In this document: positions 63,400 through 64,000 of the stretch, one piece after another
Numbering within the stretch: position 1 is the first letter of the stretch
Layout: each line of letters opens with the position of its first letter
Assembly: GCA_033439765.1 (NCBI GenBank)
Contig: JAULSN010000003.1
Coordinates: 1,364,001-1,428,000, forward strand
Source: Lasiosphaeria ovina
Taxonomy: Eukaryota > Ascomycota > Sordariomycetes > Sordariales > Lasiosphaeriaceae
Direction of reading: 5' to 3'
Length of the DNA: 64,000 nucleotides
Notes under the pieces: model-generated
What the model was told of the DNA's origin: nothing
What the model saw: the letters and a program-made list of their open reading frames with translations, nothing else
Databases searched by the model: none
Translations under genes and position numbers: made by a program

Positions 63400-64000
63400 A
63401 GGCCTGTTCTAATTGAAAGGATACACTGGACGGCGTATGCAGGAAATGAGGGCTTTGGGGGCTTGTGTATTTCCGTATACGGCTGTTGTGTGTTTTTATA
63501 ACTCCCCTCCTAATGGTTGAAATGCCCCGAGACGCCCGAAAATAATAACTCCCATGTAATAGAGCCCGCTGTGTATCAAGACCGATGAATCCGAGTTGTT
63601 CATTTGCACTCATGTGCTGGCTGGAGCACCAAGCCTTTGCTACGTGGTGCAATGCAATGAAGTATCCTCATAGGTGCCTACAAGTATAGACGTCGCTGAC
63701 AATATCTGCAGAAATACGCGCCATAGCCTCTTCCATTCCACGAAGGATGTTACTCAAGTCCGAGCTGACCTCTTCAAACACGAGGCAGGCAGCTTTCAAA
63801 AAGCCTGGCCGCCCGCCTACAGATACAGGTTACTGCGATATGGTCTGTGGCAGTTTCTTTGTGTTCCTAAAGCCTAAAGGGGTTAGGCAATACGACGCGG
63901 GTAGCAAAACTAAGGAACGGAACGGAGTAAGTTAAAGGTACGTAGGGCGGGTAAGGTCTGTAGCTTCAAATCGCCCCCCCCCCCCCCCCCCCCCCCCCCG
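63400..64000. other. Window end: 3' flank and terminal poly-C
   Basis: About 600 bases after the heme lyase stop with no gene. Bases 63974-63999 are 26 consecutive C followed by a final G. Confidence 0.6.

Overview
This window is nuclear DNA of a filamentous ascomycete (Pezizomycotina, probably a Sordariomycete). The evidence is the many short spliceosomal introns (about 50-150 nt, GT-AG with CTAAC/CTGAC-like branch sites), the GC-rich codon use in large exons, long untranslated intergenic DNA, and a gene set typical of moulds: PDR and MDR ABC transporters, GH71 alpha-1,3-glucanases, an AA8 cytochrome, a BBE-type flavo-oxidase and a PL4 lyase. The taxon is inferred from gene content and style, not from any search. 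No bacterial, phage, CRISPR or tRNA feature was found.

Layout. 1-3393: 3' part of an ABCB-type multidrug transporter. 6770-12646: a secreted GH71 mutanase with two C-terminal cysteine-rich repeats, then a GH2 beta-mannosidase. 12828-16974 (minus): an aldo-keto reductase and a broken MFS transporter. 18179-21562: divergently arranged housekeeping genes UBC6 (ER E2 enzyme) and SAM50 (mitochondrial outer-membrane assembly). 22038-26729 (minus): a full-length PDR-type ABC transporter. 26730-32724: a 6-kb stretch without recognisable genes. 32725-37607: a SIP5-like RING protein and a D-arabinose dehydrogenase-like aldo-keto reductase. 39646-54087: an accessory block with a stand-alone AA8 cytochrome, a secreted type-B carboxylesterase, a secreted BBE-type FAD oxidase, two divergently transcribed MFS transporters and a rhamnogalacturonan lyase carrying one frameshift. 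55436-63399: RPS28, a second (non-secreted) GH71, an ABC1/ADCK-family mitochondrial kinase-like protein, and holocytochrome c heme lyase. The window ends in a run of 26 C.

How the genes fit together. The housekeeping genes (UBC6, SAM50, RPS28, ADCK-like, heme lyase) are scattered among accessory genes for polysaccharide breakdown (alpha-1,3-glucan, mannan, rhamnogalacturonan), extracellular redox chemistry and transport. The most interesting unit is 39.6-54.1 kb, where secreted redox and hydrolytic enzymes sit beside two transporters. A shared pathway there is only an inference from proximity.

Splice models were built by hand. For each intact complete gene the exon lengths sum to a multiple of three, and for the PL4 gene the sum is one base short. 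Three introns are best explained by GC-AG splice sites.
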